Origin: M0108 sp963841065
GTDB lineage: Bacteria; Pseudomonadota; Gammaproteobacteria; Chromatiales; Chromatiaceae
Direction of reading: 5' to 3'
DNA: 64,000 nt
NCBI GenBank assembly: GCA_963841065.1
Contig: CAWJBI010000035.1
Coordinates: forward strand, 1 to 64,000
In this document: positions 54,782 to 63,257 of the stretch, piece by piece
Layout: each line of letters begins with the position of its first letter
Numbering within the stretch: the first letter of the stretch is position 1
Program-made: the position numbers and the translations under genes
The notes under the pieces: generated by a model
Database searches by the model: none
Told to the model about the DNA's origin: nothing
What the model saw: the letters and a program-made list of their open reading frames with translations, nothing else

Positions 54782-56254
54782 TTGAACCCTCTGAAACGCC
54801 TTGCCTCCCAGACGGCCGTCTATGGCGTCAGTAGCGTCCTCGGGCGATTCCTCAATTACCTGCTGGTGCCCCTCTACACCTATAGCTTCCTGCCGGCGGA
54901 CTATGGGGTGGTGGCGGAGTTCTATGCCTACATGGGCTTCCTGGCGGTGCTGCTGGCCTTCGGGCTGGAGACCGGCTACTTCCGTTTCCGGGAGGAGGCG
55001 GGCTGGGCGCCGCGGCTGGTCTTCGCCACCGTGCTGCGCTTTGTGATCCTGGCCAATCTGGGCTTTTTCCTGCTGGCCTGGGGCTTCCAGCAGCCCATCG
55101 CCGCGCTGCTGCGCCACTCGGCCCATCCGGAATACATCCTCTGGGTCGCCGCCATCCTGGCCCTGGATTCGGTGGGGGCCATCGCCTTCGCGCGCCTGCG
55201 GGCGGAGCAACGGGCCTTGCGGTTCGCCGCGGTCAAGCTGACCGAGATCGGGCTCAACATGGCCCTCAATCTCTTTTTCATCCTCCTCTGCCGGCGGGCC
55301 TTCGCGGCGGACCCCGACTCCTGGCTCGGCGGGCTCTGGGACCCGACCATCGGCGTCGGCTACGTCTTTCTGGCCAACCTGGTGGCGAGCGCCTTCAAGC
55401 TGCTCCTCCTGGCCCCCGAGATTCGCGGCATCACGGCGGGCTGGGACTGGGGCCTGGTCCGCCGCCTGCTGGGCTATTCCCTGCCCATGGTGGCCATCGG
55501 CCTGGCCGGTATCGTCAACGAGATGCTCGACCGGGCGGCGCTCAAGTTCCTCTTGCCCCACGACCTGGAGACCAACATGGCCCAGCTCGGCATCTATGGG
55601 GCCGTTTACAAGCTCTCCATCCTCATGAGCCTCTTTATCCAGGCCTTCCGCTACGCCGGCGAGCCCTTCTTCTTTGCCTATGCCCGCCAGGCGGATGCCC
55701 GCCAACTCTACGCCCTGGTGCTGAAGTGGTTCCTGATCTTCTGCGTCTTCATCTTCCTGCTGGTGAGTCTCTACCTGGATATCTTCCAGTACTTCGTCGG
55801 CGCGGCCTATCGGGAGGCCCTCTGGGTGGTGCCCATCCTGCTGCTGGCCAATCTCCTGCTGGGCATCTATGTGAACCTGTCCATCTGGTACAAGCTGACG
55901 GACCGCACCGGCCTGGGGGCCTGGGTGGCGATCGCCGGAGCCCTGGTGACGGTGGCCGCCTTGCTGCTCCTGGTGCCGAAATATGGCTATGCCGGCGCGG
56001 CCTGGGCCCATCTGATCTGCTACAGCTTCATGGTCATCGTCTCCTGGGCCATGGGTCGCCGTTACTACCCGGTGCCCTATGACCTCAAGCGCATCCTGGG
56101 CTATCTCCTTCTGGGATTGGGGCTCTACGCCGCCGGGCGGGGGCTGGCCGCGCTCGGATGGCCCTCCCTGGTGGCGGGTACCCTCTGTCTCGCCGTTTAT
56201 CTGGCGGTGGTTTACGTCGCCGATGGCCGGGCGCTGCGGCGAGGGAAGGTGTAA
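54782..56254 (+). CDS. Polysaccharide flippase, Wzx/oligosaccharide-exporter family
   Basis: 490 residues; TTG start (MNPLKRLASQTAVYGVSSVL), no better start seen. About 14 membrane helices, with the typical N-terminal LGRFLNYLLVPLYTYSFLPA, YGVVAEFYAYMGF and GLETGYFRFR. Expected to flip undecaprenyl-linked sugars across the inner membrane. No glycosyltransferase genes lie nearby, so its pathway is unclear. It sits between the IS4 element and the DUF2065 gene. Confidence 0.9.
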   Translation: MNPLKRLASQTAVYGVSSVLGRFLNYLLVPLYTYSFLPADYGVVAEFYAYMGFLAVLLAFGLETGYFRFREEAGWAPRLVFATVLRFVILANLGFFLLAWGFQQPIAALLRHSAHPEYILWVAAILALDSVGAIAFARLRAEQRALRFAAVKLTEIGLNMALNLFFILLCRRAFAADPDSWLGGLWDPTIGVGYVFLANLVASAFKLLLLAPEIRGITAGWDWGLVRRLLGYSLPMVAIGLAGIVNEMLDRAALKFLLPHDLETNMAQLGIYGAVYKLSILMSLFIQAFRYAGEPFFFAYARQADARQLYALVLKWFLIFCVFIFLLVSLYLDIFQYFVGAAYREALWVVPILLLANLLLGIYVNLSIWYKLTDRTGLGAWVAIAGALVTVAALLLLVPKYGYAGAAWAHLICYSFMVIVSWAMGRRYYPVPYDLKRILGYLLLGLGLYAAGRGLAALGWPSLVAGTLCLAVYLAVVYVADGRALRRGKV

Positions 56255-56362
56255 CTGGCAAATGCCCGCAAACACCGTCCGTGGATGGACAGGGCGGCCC
56301 TCATCTGCAATCATCGCGCACTTTGTCGAGCGGCTCGATGCCGAGCGGCGCGAGGCCCTGTT

Positions 56363-56548
56363 ATGTGGCACGACCTGTGGGTGGCGCTGGCGCTGGTCTT
56401 CGTCATCGAGGGCATCTGGCCCTTTCTGAACCCGGCGGGCATGCGCCGCGCCCTGCGGACCCTGGTGGAGCAGGAGGACGGGGTGCTGCGGGTGGCGGGG
56501 CTGGTCAGCATGCTGGCGGGCCTCGGCCTGCTGTACCTGGTTAACTGA
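56363..56548 (+). CDS. DUF2065 (YjeT-like) small membrane protein
   Basis: 61 residues (MWHDLWVALALVFVIEGIWP, then FLNPAGMRRALRTL). Two membrane helices with a basic loop, typical of DUF2065. In related genomes this gene follows hflC and precedes hisZ. Here the hisZ and purA part of the order is kept but hflC is 22 kb away. 22 bp to hisZ. Confidence 0.9.
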   Translation: MWHDLWVALALVFVIEGIWPFLNPAGMRRALRTLVEQEDGVLRVAGLVSMLAGLGLLYLVN

Positions 56549-56570
56549 GACCGGACTGATCGAGGCGCGG

Positions 56571-57755
56571 ATGCAAGAGGAACGCTGGCTGTTGCCGGCC
56601 GGGATCGAGGAGGTGTTGCCGCCCCAGGCGCGGGTCATCGAGGGGCTGCGGCGGGATCTGCTCGACCTGTATCAGGGTTGGGGCTACGACCTGGTCATGC
56701 CGCCCTTCATCGACTATCTGGAGTCGCTGTTGACCGGCACCGGCCATGACCTCGACCTCCAGACCTTCAAGCTGACGGACCAGGTGAGCGGCCGGCTGCT
56801 CGGCGTCCGGGCGGATATGACGCCCCAGGTGGCGCGCATGGACGCCCATCACCTGCGTCGCGCGGGCCCGACCCGGCTCTGCTATCTGGGGACCGTGCTC
56901 CACACGCGCTCGGATGGCTTTGCCGGGACCCGCAGCCCCCTGCAGGTGGGTGCGGAGATCTTTGGTCACTCCGGGGCCGAGAGCGAACTGGAAATCCTGC
57001 GCCTGGTCCTCTTGACCCTGGAGCGGGCTGGCATTAGCAACGCCTATCTGGATCTGGGCCATGTGGGCATCTACCGTGGCCTGGCGCGTCAGGCGGGCCT
57101 GACGCCGGAGCGGGAGATGGCCCTCTTCGAGACCCTGCAGCGCAAGGCCATCCCGGAGGTGGAGGCCCTGATCCGTGACTGGGGCGTGACCGGGCCGGCG
57201 GCGGACATGCTGCTGGTCCTGGCGGAACTGAATGGCGATGACGCCCTGGAGCGGGCGCGCCGCGATCTGGCCGCGGCGGACCCCGTGGTCCGGGAGGCCC
57301 TGGACCACCTGGCCTTGTTGCGCGCCGGCCTGAACACCTGGCTGCCGGAGGTGCCGGTCCATTTCGACCTGGCGGAGTTGCGCGGCTACCATTACAAGAC
57401 CGGGGTGGTCTTTGCCGCCTTTGTCCCGGGCTGGGGCCTCGAGATCGCCCGTGGCGGACGTTATGACGACATTGGCCGCGTCTTCGGCCAGGCGCGGCCG
57501 GCGGTCGGCTTCAGTTCCGATCTCAAGAGCTTGCTGCGGCAGGGGCGGGGGCTGGAGGCCCGCTACCGGGGCGGTGGGGGCATCTTCGCGCCCGCCTTGC
57601 CGGATCTGGCCCTGCGCGCCGAGGTCGAACGGCTGCGGGCCGCGGGCGAGCGGGTGGTCAACGAACTGCCCGGTCAGCCAGGCGGCGCCCGGGAGGCCGG
57701 TTGCGCCGAGGTTTTGGTTTTCGAGGGGGAGCGCTGGCGGCGGCGACCGGTTTGA
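56571..57755 (+). CDS. hisZ: ATP phosphoribosyltransferase regulatory subunit HisZ
   Basis: 394 residues. A HisRS-like paralogue that activates short-form HisG in histidine synthesis. Class II motifs: LPPQARVIEGLRRDLLDLYQ, the LRADMTPQVAR equivalent (GVRADMTPQVARMDA), LGTVLHTRSDGFAG and the C-terminal GGRYDDIGRVFGQARPAVGF. Intact. Confidence 0.95.
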   Translation: MQEERWLLPAGIEEVLPPQARVIEGLRRDLLDLYQGWGYDLVMPPFIDYLESLLTGTGHDLDLQTFKLTDQVSGRLLGVRADMTPQVARMDAHHLRRAGPTRLCYLGTVLHTRSDGFAGTRSPLQVGAEIFGHSGAESELEILRLVLLTLERAGISNAYLDLGHVGIYRGLARQAGLTPEREMALFETLQRKAIPEVEALIRDWGVTGPAADMLLVLAELNGDDALERARRDLAAADPVVREALDHLALLRAGLNTWLPEVPVHFDLAELRGYHYKTGVVFAAFVPGWGLEIARGGRYDDIGRVFGQARPAVGFSSDLKSLLRQGRGLEARYRGGGGIFAPALPDLALRAEVERLRAAGERVVNELPGQPGGAREAGCAEVLVFEGERWRRRPV

Positions 57756-57802
57756 TGTCGCCCCCCGGCGCGGAGCACATTCACAACGAGCGATGTAGAA
57801 CC

Positions 57803-59098
57803 ATGGGCAAGAATGTAGTGGTGATCGGCACCCAGTGGGGTGACGAGGGTAAGGGCAAGGTGGTCGATCTGCTGACGGATCGGGCCTCCGCCGTCGTGCG
57901 TTTTCAGGGTGGCCACAACGCGGGCCACACCCTGGTCATCGAGGGCGAGAAGACCGTCCTGCACCTCATCCCATCCGGTATCCTGCGCGATGGCGTCAAG
58001 TGCCTGATTGGCAACGGCGTCGTCCTGTCGCCGGAGGCCCTGCTGGAGGAGATCGACGGGCTGGAGGCCCGGGGCATCCCGGTGTGCGAGCGCCTGGCCA
58101 TCAGCGCCTCCTGCGCCCTCATCCTGCCCTATCACGTCGCCCTCGACCGCGCCCGCGAGATCGCGCGCGGCAGCCAGGCCATCGGCACCACGGGGCGCGG
58201 CATTGGCCCAGCCTACGAGGACAAGGTGGCGCGGCGCGGCCTGCGCCTCGGCGACGCCCTGGACGCGGCCGGCCTGGCCGAGAAGCTGCGGCAGGTCATG
58301 GAATACCACAACTTCGCCCTGGAGCACTATTTCAAGGTCGAGCCCCTGGATTACCAGCAAGTCCTGGACGAACTCCTGGGTCAGGTCGAGCGCATGAGGC
58401 CCATGGTGACCGATGTCGTGGGCACCCTGCACGACTTGCGGCGCGCGGGCGCCGATGTCCTTTTCGAGGGTGCCCAGGGGGCCCTGCTGGACATCGATCA
58501 CGGCACCTATCCCTTCGTGACCTCTTCCAATACCACGGCGGGGGGGGCGGCGAGTGGCAGCGGCATGGGACCGCGCCACCTGGATTACATCCTGGGCATC
58601 GTCAAGGCCTACACCACCCGGGTGGGCGCCGGTCCCTTCCCGACCGAGCTCTTCGACGCGGTGGGCGATCATCTGAGCGCCAAGGGCTTCGAGTTCGGCG
58701 CCACCACCGGGCGCAAGCGCCGCTGTGGCTGGCTCGACATGGTGACCCTCAAGCGCTCCTTCGACATCAACAGCATCACCGGCATCTGCATCACCAAGCT
58801 GGACGTGCTGGACGGTCTGGAGACCCTCAAGATCTGCACCGGCTTTGAATTGGATGGCCAGTTGCTGACGGCGCCGCCGCCGGCGGTGGAGGATCTGAGC
58901 CGCTGCGTGCCCCGCTACCTGGAGATGCCCGGCTGGACGGAATCCACGGTGGGCGCCACCCAGGTCGCGGACCTGCCCGCCAATGCCCAGCGGTATCTGG
59001 CCAAGATCGAGGAATTGTCCGGCTTGCCCATCGACATCATCTCGACGGGACCGGACCGCGCCCAGACCATCGTCAAGCGCCATCCCTTCGACGCCTGA
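57803..59098 (+). CDS. purA: Adenylosuccinate synthetase
   Basis: 431 residues from the ATG at 57803. First committed step from IMP to AMP, using GTP and aspartate. P-loop GTQWGDEGKGKVVDLL, the FQGGHNAGHTLV IMP site, IGTTGRGIGPAYEDK, FEGAQGALLDIDHGTYPFVT, GATTGRKRRCGWLD and GPDRAQTI. Intact, 48 bp after hisZ. Confidence 0.97.
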   Translation: MGKNVVVIGTQWGDEGKGKVVDLLTDRASAVVRFQGGHNAGHTLVIEGEKTVLHLIPSGILRDGVKCLIGNGVVLSPEALLEEIDGLEARGIPVCERLAISASCALILPYHVALDRAREIARGSQAIGTTGRGIGPAYEDKVARRGLRLGDALDAAGLAEKLRQVMEYHNFALEHYFKVEPLDYQQVLDELLGQVERMRPMVTDVVGTLHDLRRAGADVLFEGAQGALLDIDHGTYPFVTSSNTTAGGAASGSGMGPRHLDYILGIVKAYTTRVGAGPFPTELFDAVGDHLSAKGFEFGATTGRKRRCGWLDMVTLKRSFDINSITGICITKLDVLDGLETLKICTGFELDGQLLTAPPPAVEDLSRCVPRYLEMPGWTESTVGATQVADLPANAQRYLAKIEELSGLPIDIISTGPDRAQTIVKRHPFDA

Positions 59099-59137
59099 GG
59101 GCTGGCTGCCTAGATTGCCGAGATCACTTCGGTTGCC

Positions 59138-61562
59138 TTGCTCGGCTGCGATGAGCGCGAGATCTTGCGGAATGACCCCAGGATTAGCGCGGAGGTCGCC
59201 AAGCAAGACGCCGAGAGTGATTTTGAGCAATATCGCGTCGTGAAGGACCGGCTGTTTCTGAATGTCCGGCGCCGCACCATCCTGGTCCTGGGCAGGGATT
59301 ACCTGGCGGACCAGGTGATCGTCGCTCTGCGTCGGGATGGCCACCGGGCGCGGCGCCTCGACCGGCGGGATCCGACGGCGCCAGACCTGACCCCAACCGC
59401 TATCCCGCTGGATCCGGCGGTGCTTGACCCGGCCCGAACCCCCGTCCTGATCCTGGCTGATCCACCGGATGCCCCGGACCTCGTCGCCACGCTGCTCGCA
59501 CGCGCCCGGGAGGGGGCCCGCCAGCGCCGCGCGGGGCGGCCGGCCGGTGGGCAGGCGGGGCGGCAAGGCCGGCCGGGGCCGGTTCAGCGCCTGATCCTCA
59601 TGCATCCCCGGGACCCCGCCCCGGTCTTGCCCGCTTGCGAGCCGGACGATCCCCTGCAAATCGAGACCTTCGCCATCGAGGACCGCGCCGCCCGCGCCCT
59701 CTTCCGGCGCTGGCCCCCGCATCTGGGTCTGGACCCGGGTTTCGATCAGGTCCCCCACCTGCTCTTCCTGGGCTTCGCCCCTCCTGCCCGGGCCCTGCTG
59801 CTGCAGGCCCTGCTGCTCGCCCATTATGGCCAGGGCCGGCCGCGGATCAGCCTGATCTGTGACCGCCACGAGGCCGTCGCCGCCGAGTTTTTGGCCGCCT
59901 ATCCCCAGGCCTCCTTCATCGCCGACCTGCGCTTCGCGCCCTTGGAGGAGCTGTCCAGCTTGCTGCGGCCAGCGGATGCACCCGACCTGAACTCACCGGT
60001 AAGCTTTCAGCCCCCCCGGCCGCATGGATTGGGTTCGGTATCTCAAGCCACTGATTCTCCTGCTCCCTCCCCCCTGGCGGGGGAGGGCTGGGGGGAGGGG
60101 GCTGAAGGGTTACACTCACCGCCCTTGGCGAATCCGCCGGTCACCCTCGCCGTGGTCTGTATCGGGGATGATCCGCCTCCGCATCGGGACCCTGCCGCGC
60201 CCCGGGATACCAGAAACCACCCTGATCCTGATCTTGGTGTAAGCGTTCAGACCCCTCGGCTGCATGAGTTGGGTTCGCTAACTCAACCCACTGATTCTCT
60301 TGCTCCCTCCCCCCTGGCGGGGGAGGGCTGGGGAGAGGGGGCTGAAGGGTTACATGTTAGTGCCCCACGCGACCGCCCCCCCTCGGATCTCGCTAACCAC
60401 TCCGGCCTGGCTCTGGCGCGCCGACTGATCGAAGAACTGGCGGCCAGCCAGGGGGTATCCCCCCCGGTGCTGCTGGAGGTGGGCGCCGCCGAACCGGGGG
60501 GTGGTATCGAGGACTGGGATGGCCAGATCATCCCCTTCGACTATCAGCGCGAGGCCTGCCGCGCCGCCCTGCTCCTGGACGGCGCCGGAGACGAGCTGGC
60601 GCGGACCATCCATGAGCACTACCGCGACACCATCGCCGCCCAGGGGCGGGATCTGACCCAGGAGCCCGCCGGCCAGCCCTGGGAGCGGCTGGCGACCTCC
60701 TATCGCCAGGCCAACCGCCATCAGGCCGACCATGTCTGGGCCAAGCTCGCCGTCACCGACTGCCGGGCGGTGGCGGAGGACCTGGTGGAGGTCTTTGCCC
60801 TGACTCCCCTGGAGGTCGAGCGGCTGGCGATCGTCGAGCACGCGCGCTGGGCGGCGGATCGCTACCTGGATGGCTGGTCCTACGGCCCGGTGCGCGACAA
60901 CGCCCGCAAGCTTCACCCCCAGCTCATCCCCTACGCGGAGCTGTCGGAGGCCATGAAGGACCTGGACCGCTTCGCCGTGCGCGGCCTGCCGACCCTGGCC
61001 GCCCGTCTGGGGCTCGGCATCCAGCGCCTGCTCATCCTCGGGATCCATCCGCCCGGTCCCGCCTGTCCGAGCGGCAAGCCCCTGCGGCGCCTGGCGACGG
61101 GGCTGCGGGAGCGGTTGCGGGAACGTTATCCGGACCGCGCCCTGGTCATTGCCGCCACCCTGGCGGATCACCGGGAGCGCGACCTGGTCCGGGAACTGAT
61201 GGAGGGTGCCGAGGGCGCCAGTCTCTTCCTGCTGCTGCCACATCCCCTCAGCCACCTCCTGGCACCGGCTGAGCCCGACCGCGGCCCGCCGGGAGTTTCT
61301 GACCCTCCTGGCCCAGGCGGAACGGCGGATCAGCCTGCGAGGGGAGGGGGAACTGGCGGCCTGGTTCGCCCGACGCGCCGAGATCCAGCTCATCCTGGGC
61401 GAGACCTTGCCATGCTTGGGTGATGCTACGAGCGCTCCCGGCAAGGCCTCTGATACGGAATCGAGGGCAGTCAGGGTGATGACGGGCCTTGCGGGCGGGC
61501 CAGACAAACGGATCCTGCTCGATCCTGACGGCCCCGGCCTGACATGGACTTTCGATTACTGA
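59138..61562 (+). CDS. NAD-binding/RyR-domain protein carrying two embedded repeats; one frameshift
   Basis: About 808 residues. Residues 1-40 (EREILRNDPRISAEVAKQDA, then ESDFEQYRVVKDRLF) look like the tail of a RhuM-type protein. Residues 45-100 begin a Rossmann-like TrkA-N domain (RRTILVLGRDYLADQVIVAL), with a second unit at about 205-280. Residues 288-325 and 368-405 are the two translated repeats (APSPLAGEGWGEGAEGLH). Residues 520-625 form an RyR domain with EHARWAADRYLDGWSYGP and LHPQLIPYAELSEAMKDLDR. The C-terminus resembles a nucleotide-binding SLOG-like fold. A frameshift near 61270 joins to EFLTLLAQAERRISL and a stop at 61562. Start codon uncertain. Sensing of a nucleotide-like ligand is inference. 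Confidence 0.75.
60001..60114 (+). repeat. Dispersed palindromic repeat, copy A inside the RyR gene
   Basis: Aligns from AAGCTTTCAG through ATTGGGTTCGGTATCTCAAG, CTCCCTCCCCCCTGGCGGGG and GGGGCTGAAGGGTTACA with copy B exactly 240 bp downstream. Translated in frame as ...PSPLAGEGWGEGAEGLH. Confidence 0.88.
60241..60354 (+). repeat. Dispersed palindromic repeat, copy B inside the RyR gene
   Basis: Same unit as copy A with about a dozen differences. The 240-bp spacing (80 codons) keeps both copies in the same reading frame. Confidence 0.88.
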
Positions 61563-61611
61563 CCTTCCGCGGTCGAACGAGGTACCCGGCAACCGCCGCA
61601 AGCAGGCTCCC

Positions 61612-62397
61612 ATGGACCTTAGACGACTGAACTTCCGTGGCCCCCGGGGCTGGATCGAGGCGCTGGGGCTGGCGGCCCTGGCCCTCTCCAGTTGCCTGGC
61701 CTTTTACGGCCGGGTCCTGATGGGGCGGGCGCGCTTCGACCTGCCGGCCTTCGCCGCCGCCCTGCGGCAGTCCGGCCTGTCGATCCTGCCGGCCATCACC
61801 CTGGTCATGGTCGCCATCGGCCTCATCCTGGGGCACCAGGTCGAAGGCATCCTCACCCAGTTCGACCTGCCGGTGGTGGTCATCCTGACGGTGGCCTTCG
61901 CCCTCATCATCGAGGTGCTTCCGGTCCTGGTCGGCATCCTGGTGGCGGGCCGGGCGGGGGTCGCCCTGGCGGTGCGGCAGGCGACCCTGCTCGCCACCGG
62001 CGAGATGGACGGGCTGCTGGTGTGCGGGGTGCAGCCCCTGCCTTTCACCCTGGCTCCGGTCCTGCTGGCCATGTTGCTGATGAGCTTCGCCTTCATGGTC
62101 TGGGGGACCCTGGTGACCTTCGGCGTGGCGGGGGCCTGGCTCTGGGCCAGCACGGGGGTGGCGCCGGCCCTGTTCCTCGAAATGCTGACGAGTGCTCTCA
62201 CCCCCGAGGCCCTGGTCGAGGCCCTGATCAAACCCCTGCTGTTCGCGGTGCTGATCGCCCTGATCGCGACCCTGAACGGCATCGGCGCGGGTCGCCGGGC
62301 GGGGGGGGTCGCGGGCGCCGCGACCGGCACCATGATCGGGGCGGTCACGGCCATCCTGGTCACGGATCTCCTCTATATCATCCTGGTGCGGGTTTGA
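61612..62397 (+). CDS. MlaE/YrbE-type permease of an MCE lipid transporter
   Basis: 261 residues, about five to six membrane helices. FYGRVLMGRARFDLPAFAAA, SILPAITLVMVAIGLILGHQ, LPVLVGILVAGRAGVALAVR and the downstream GEMDGLLVCGVQPLPFTLAP are landmarks of the MlaE family. Forms the transmembrane part of an inner-membrane complex moving lipids to or from the outer membrane. One base before the ATPase start, so the two are coupled. Confidence 0.9.
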   Translation: MDLRRLNFRGPRGWIEALGLAALALSSCLAFYGRVLMGRARFDLPAFAAALRQSGLSILPAITLVMVAIGLILGHQVEGILTQFDLPVVVILTVAFALIIEVLPVLVGILVAGRAGVALAVRQATLLATGEMDGLLVCGVQPLPFTLAPVLLAMLLMSFAFMVWGTLVTFGVAGAWLWASTGVAPALFLEMLTSALTPEALVEALIKPLLFAVLIALIATLNGIGAGRRAGGVAGAATGTMIGAVTAILVTDLLYIILVRV

Positions 62398-62398
62398 G

Positions 62399-63160
62399 AT
62401 GGCTGCCACCGGGAGGATCGGGATACCCTGGGCGCTGAAGCTGGAGCGGGTCTTCCAGCATGTAGCCGGACGCCTGGCCCTCCAGGACCTGAGTCTGGAG
62501 CTGGCGGACGGCGCCTGGCTCCTGGTCTGCGGCCCCAATGGTGCGGGCAAGACCTTGCTCTCCCGGCTGATCCTCGGCCTCGACCGGCCCTCGGCCGGCC
62601 GCGTCCAGGTCCTGGGGCGGGACCTGGCGCAGCTCGACGGCCGCGGAATGGAGCGGCTGCGCGCCGAGGTCGGCGCCGTGATCCAGCGCGGCTCCTTGCT
62701 CGCCGATCACAGTGTCCTGGGGAACATCCTCCTACCCCTGCGCCAGGCGCCCCTGACGCGCGGGGAGATGGCACGGGCGGCGCGGCTGGTGATGGCCCTG
62801 CTGGGCCTGGACGGGTTGGAAAATCATCCGCCCCAGTCCCTCTCCCTGGGTCAGCAGCGCCGGGTCGAACTGGCGCGGGCCCTGATCCGCCGCCCCCGGC
62901 TTCTGGTCTGGGACGGTCTCTCCGATGGCCTGGACCCGGCGGTGGTCCGGGAGATCCTCGCCGTCCTGCGCAGCCTGCGCGGTGGCCAGGCCATGGCCCT
63001 GATCGCCACCGACAACACCCCGGAGGCCTTCGGGGACACCGCCGACCGGGTCGGGGTGCTGAGCGGCGGGCGTCTGCTGTTTCTGGGGACGCGGGAAGCA
63101 CTGGCCGCCGCCAGCCCCGAGGACCTGGAACTCAGCACCGCCCTGGGAGGCCGATTTTGA
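62399..63160 (+). CDS. MlaF-like ABC ATPase with degenerate catalytic motifs
   Basis: 253 residues. Walker A CGPNGAGKTLLSRLI (about 44-58), Q-loop VIQRGSLLAD and signature LSLGQQRRVELARAL are present. In Walker B the sequence reads LLVWDGLSDGLDP, so the catalytic Glu after Asp is Gly. The switch region reads IATDNTPEAF, with Asp where His is normal. Either hydrolysis is very weak, or the protein works with another ATPase. Located between the permease and MCE genes as in Mla-type operons. Confidence 0.88.
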   Translation: MAATGRIGIPWALKLERVFQHVAGRLALQDLSLELADGAWLLVCGPNGAGKTLLSRLILGLDRPSAGRVQVLGRDLAQLDGRGMERLRAEVGAVIQRGSLLADHSVLGNILLPLRQAPLTRGEMARAARLVMALLGLDGLENHPPQSLSLGQQRRVELARALIRRPRLLVWDGLSDGLDPAVVREILAVLRSLRGGQAMALIATDNTPEAFGDTADRVGVLSGGRLLFLGTREALAAASPEDLELSTALGGRF

Positions 63161-63257
63161 CCACGGCATCCCCGAGGAACTGCAATCTCCGACCGCCAGG
63201 GGGAGGGTCGGGCCTGGAATTTGTGACGCCTGATATGACGACGAATATGCCGATCCG

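Noticed and set aside
56255..56362. Short frame reading FVERLDAERREALLC between the flippase and the DUF2065 gene
   Set aside because: Too short to support and no family recognised; may be leftover from the rearrangement.
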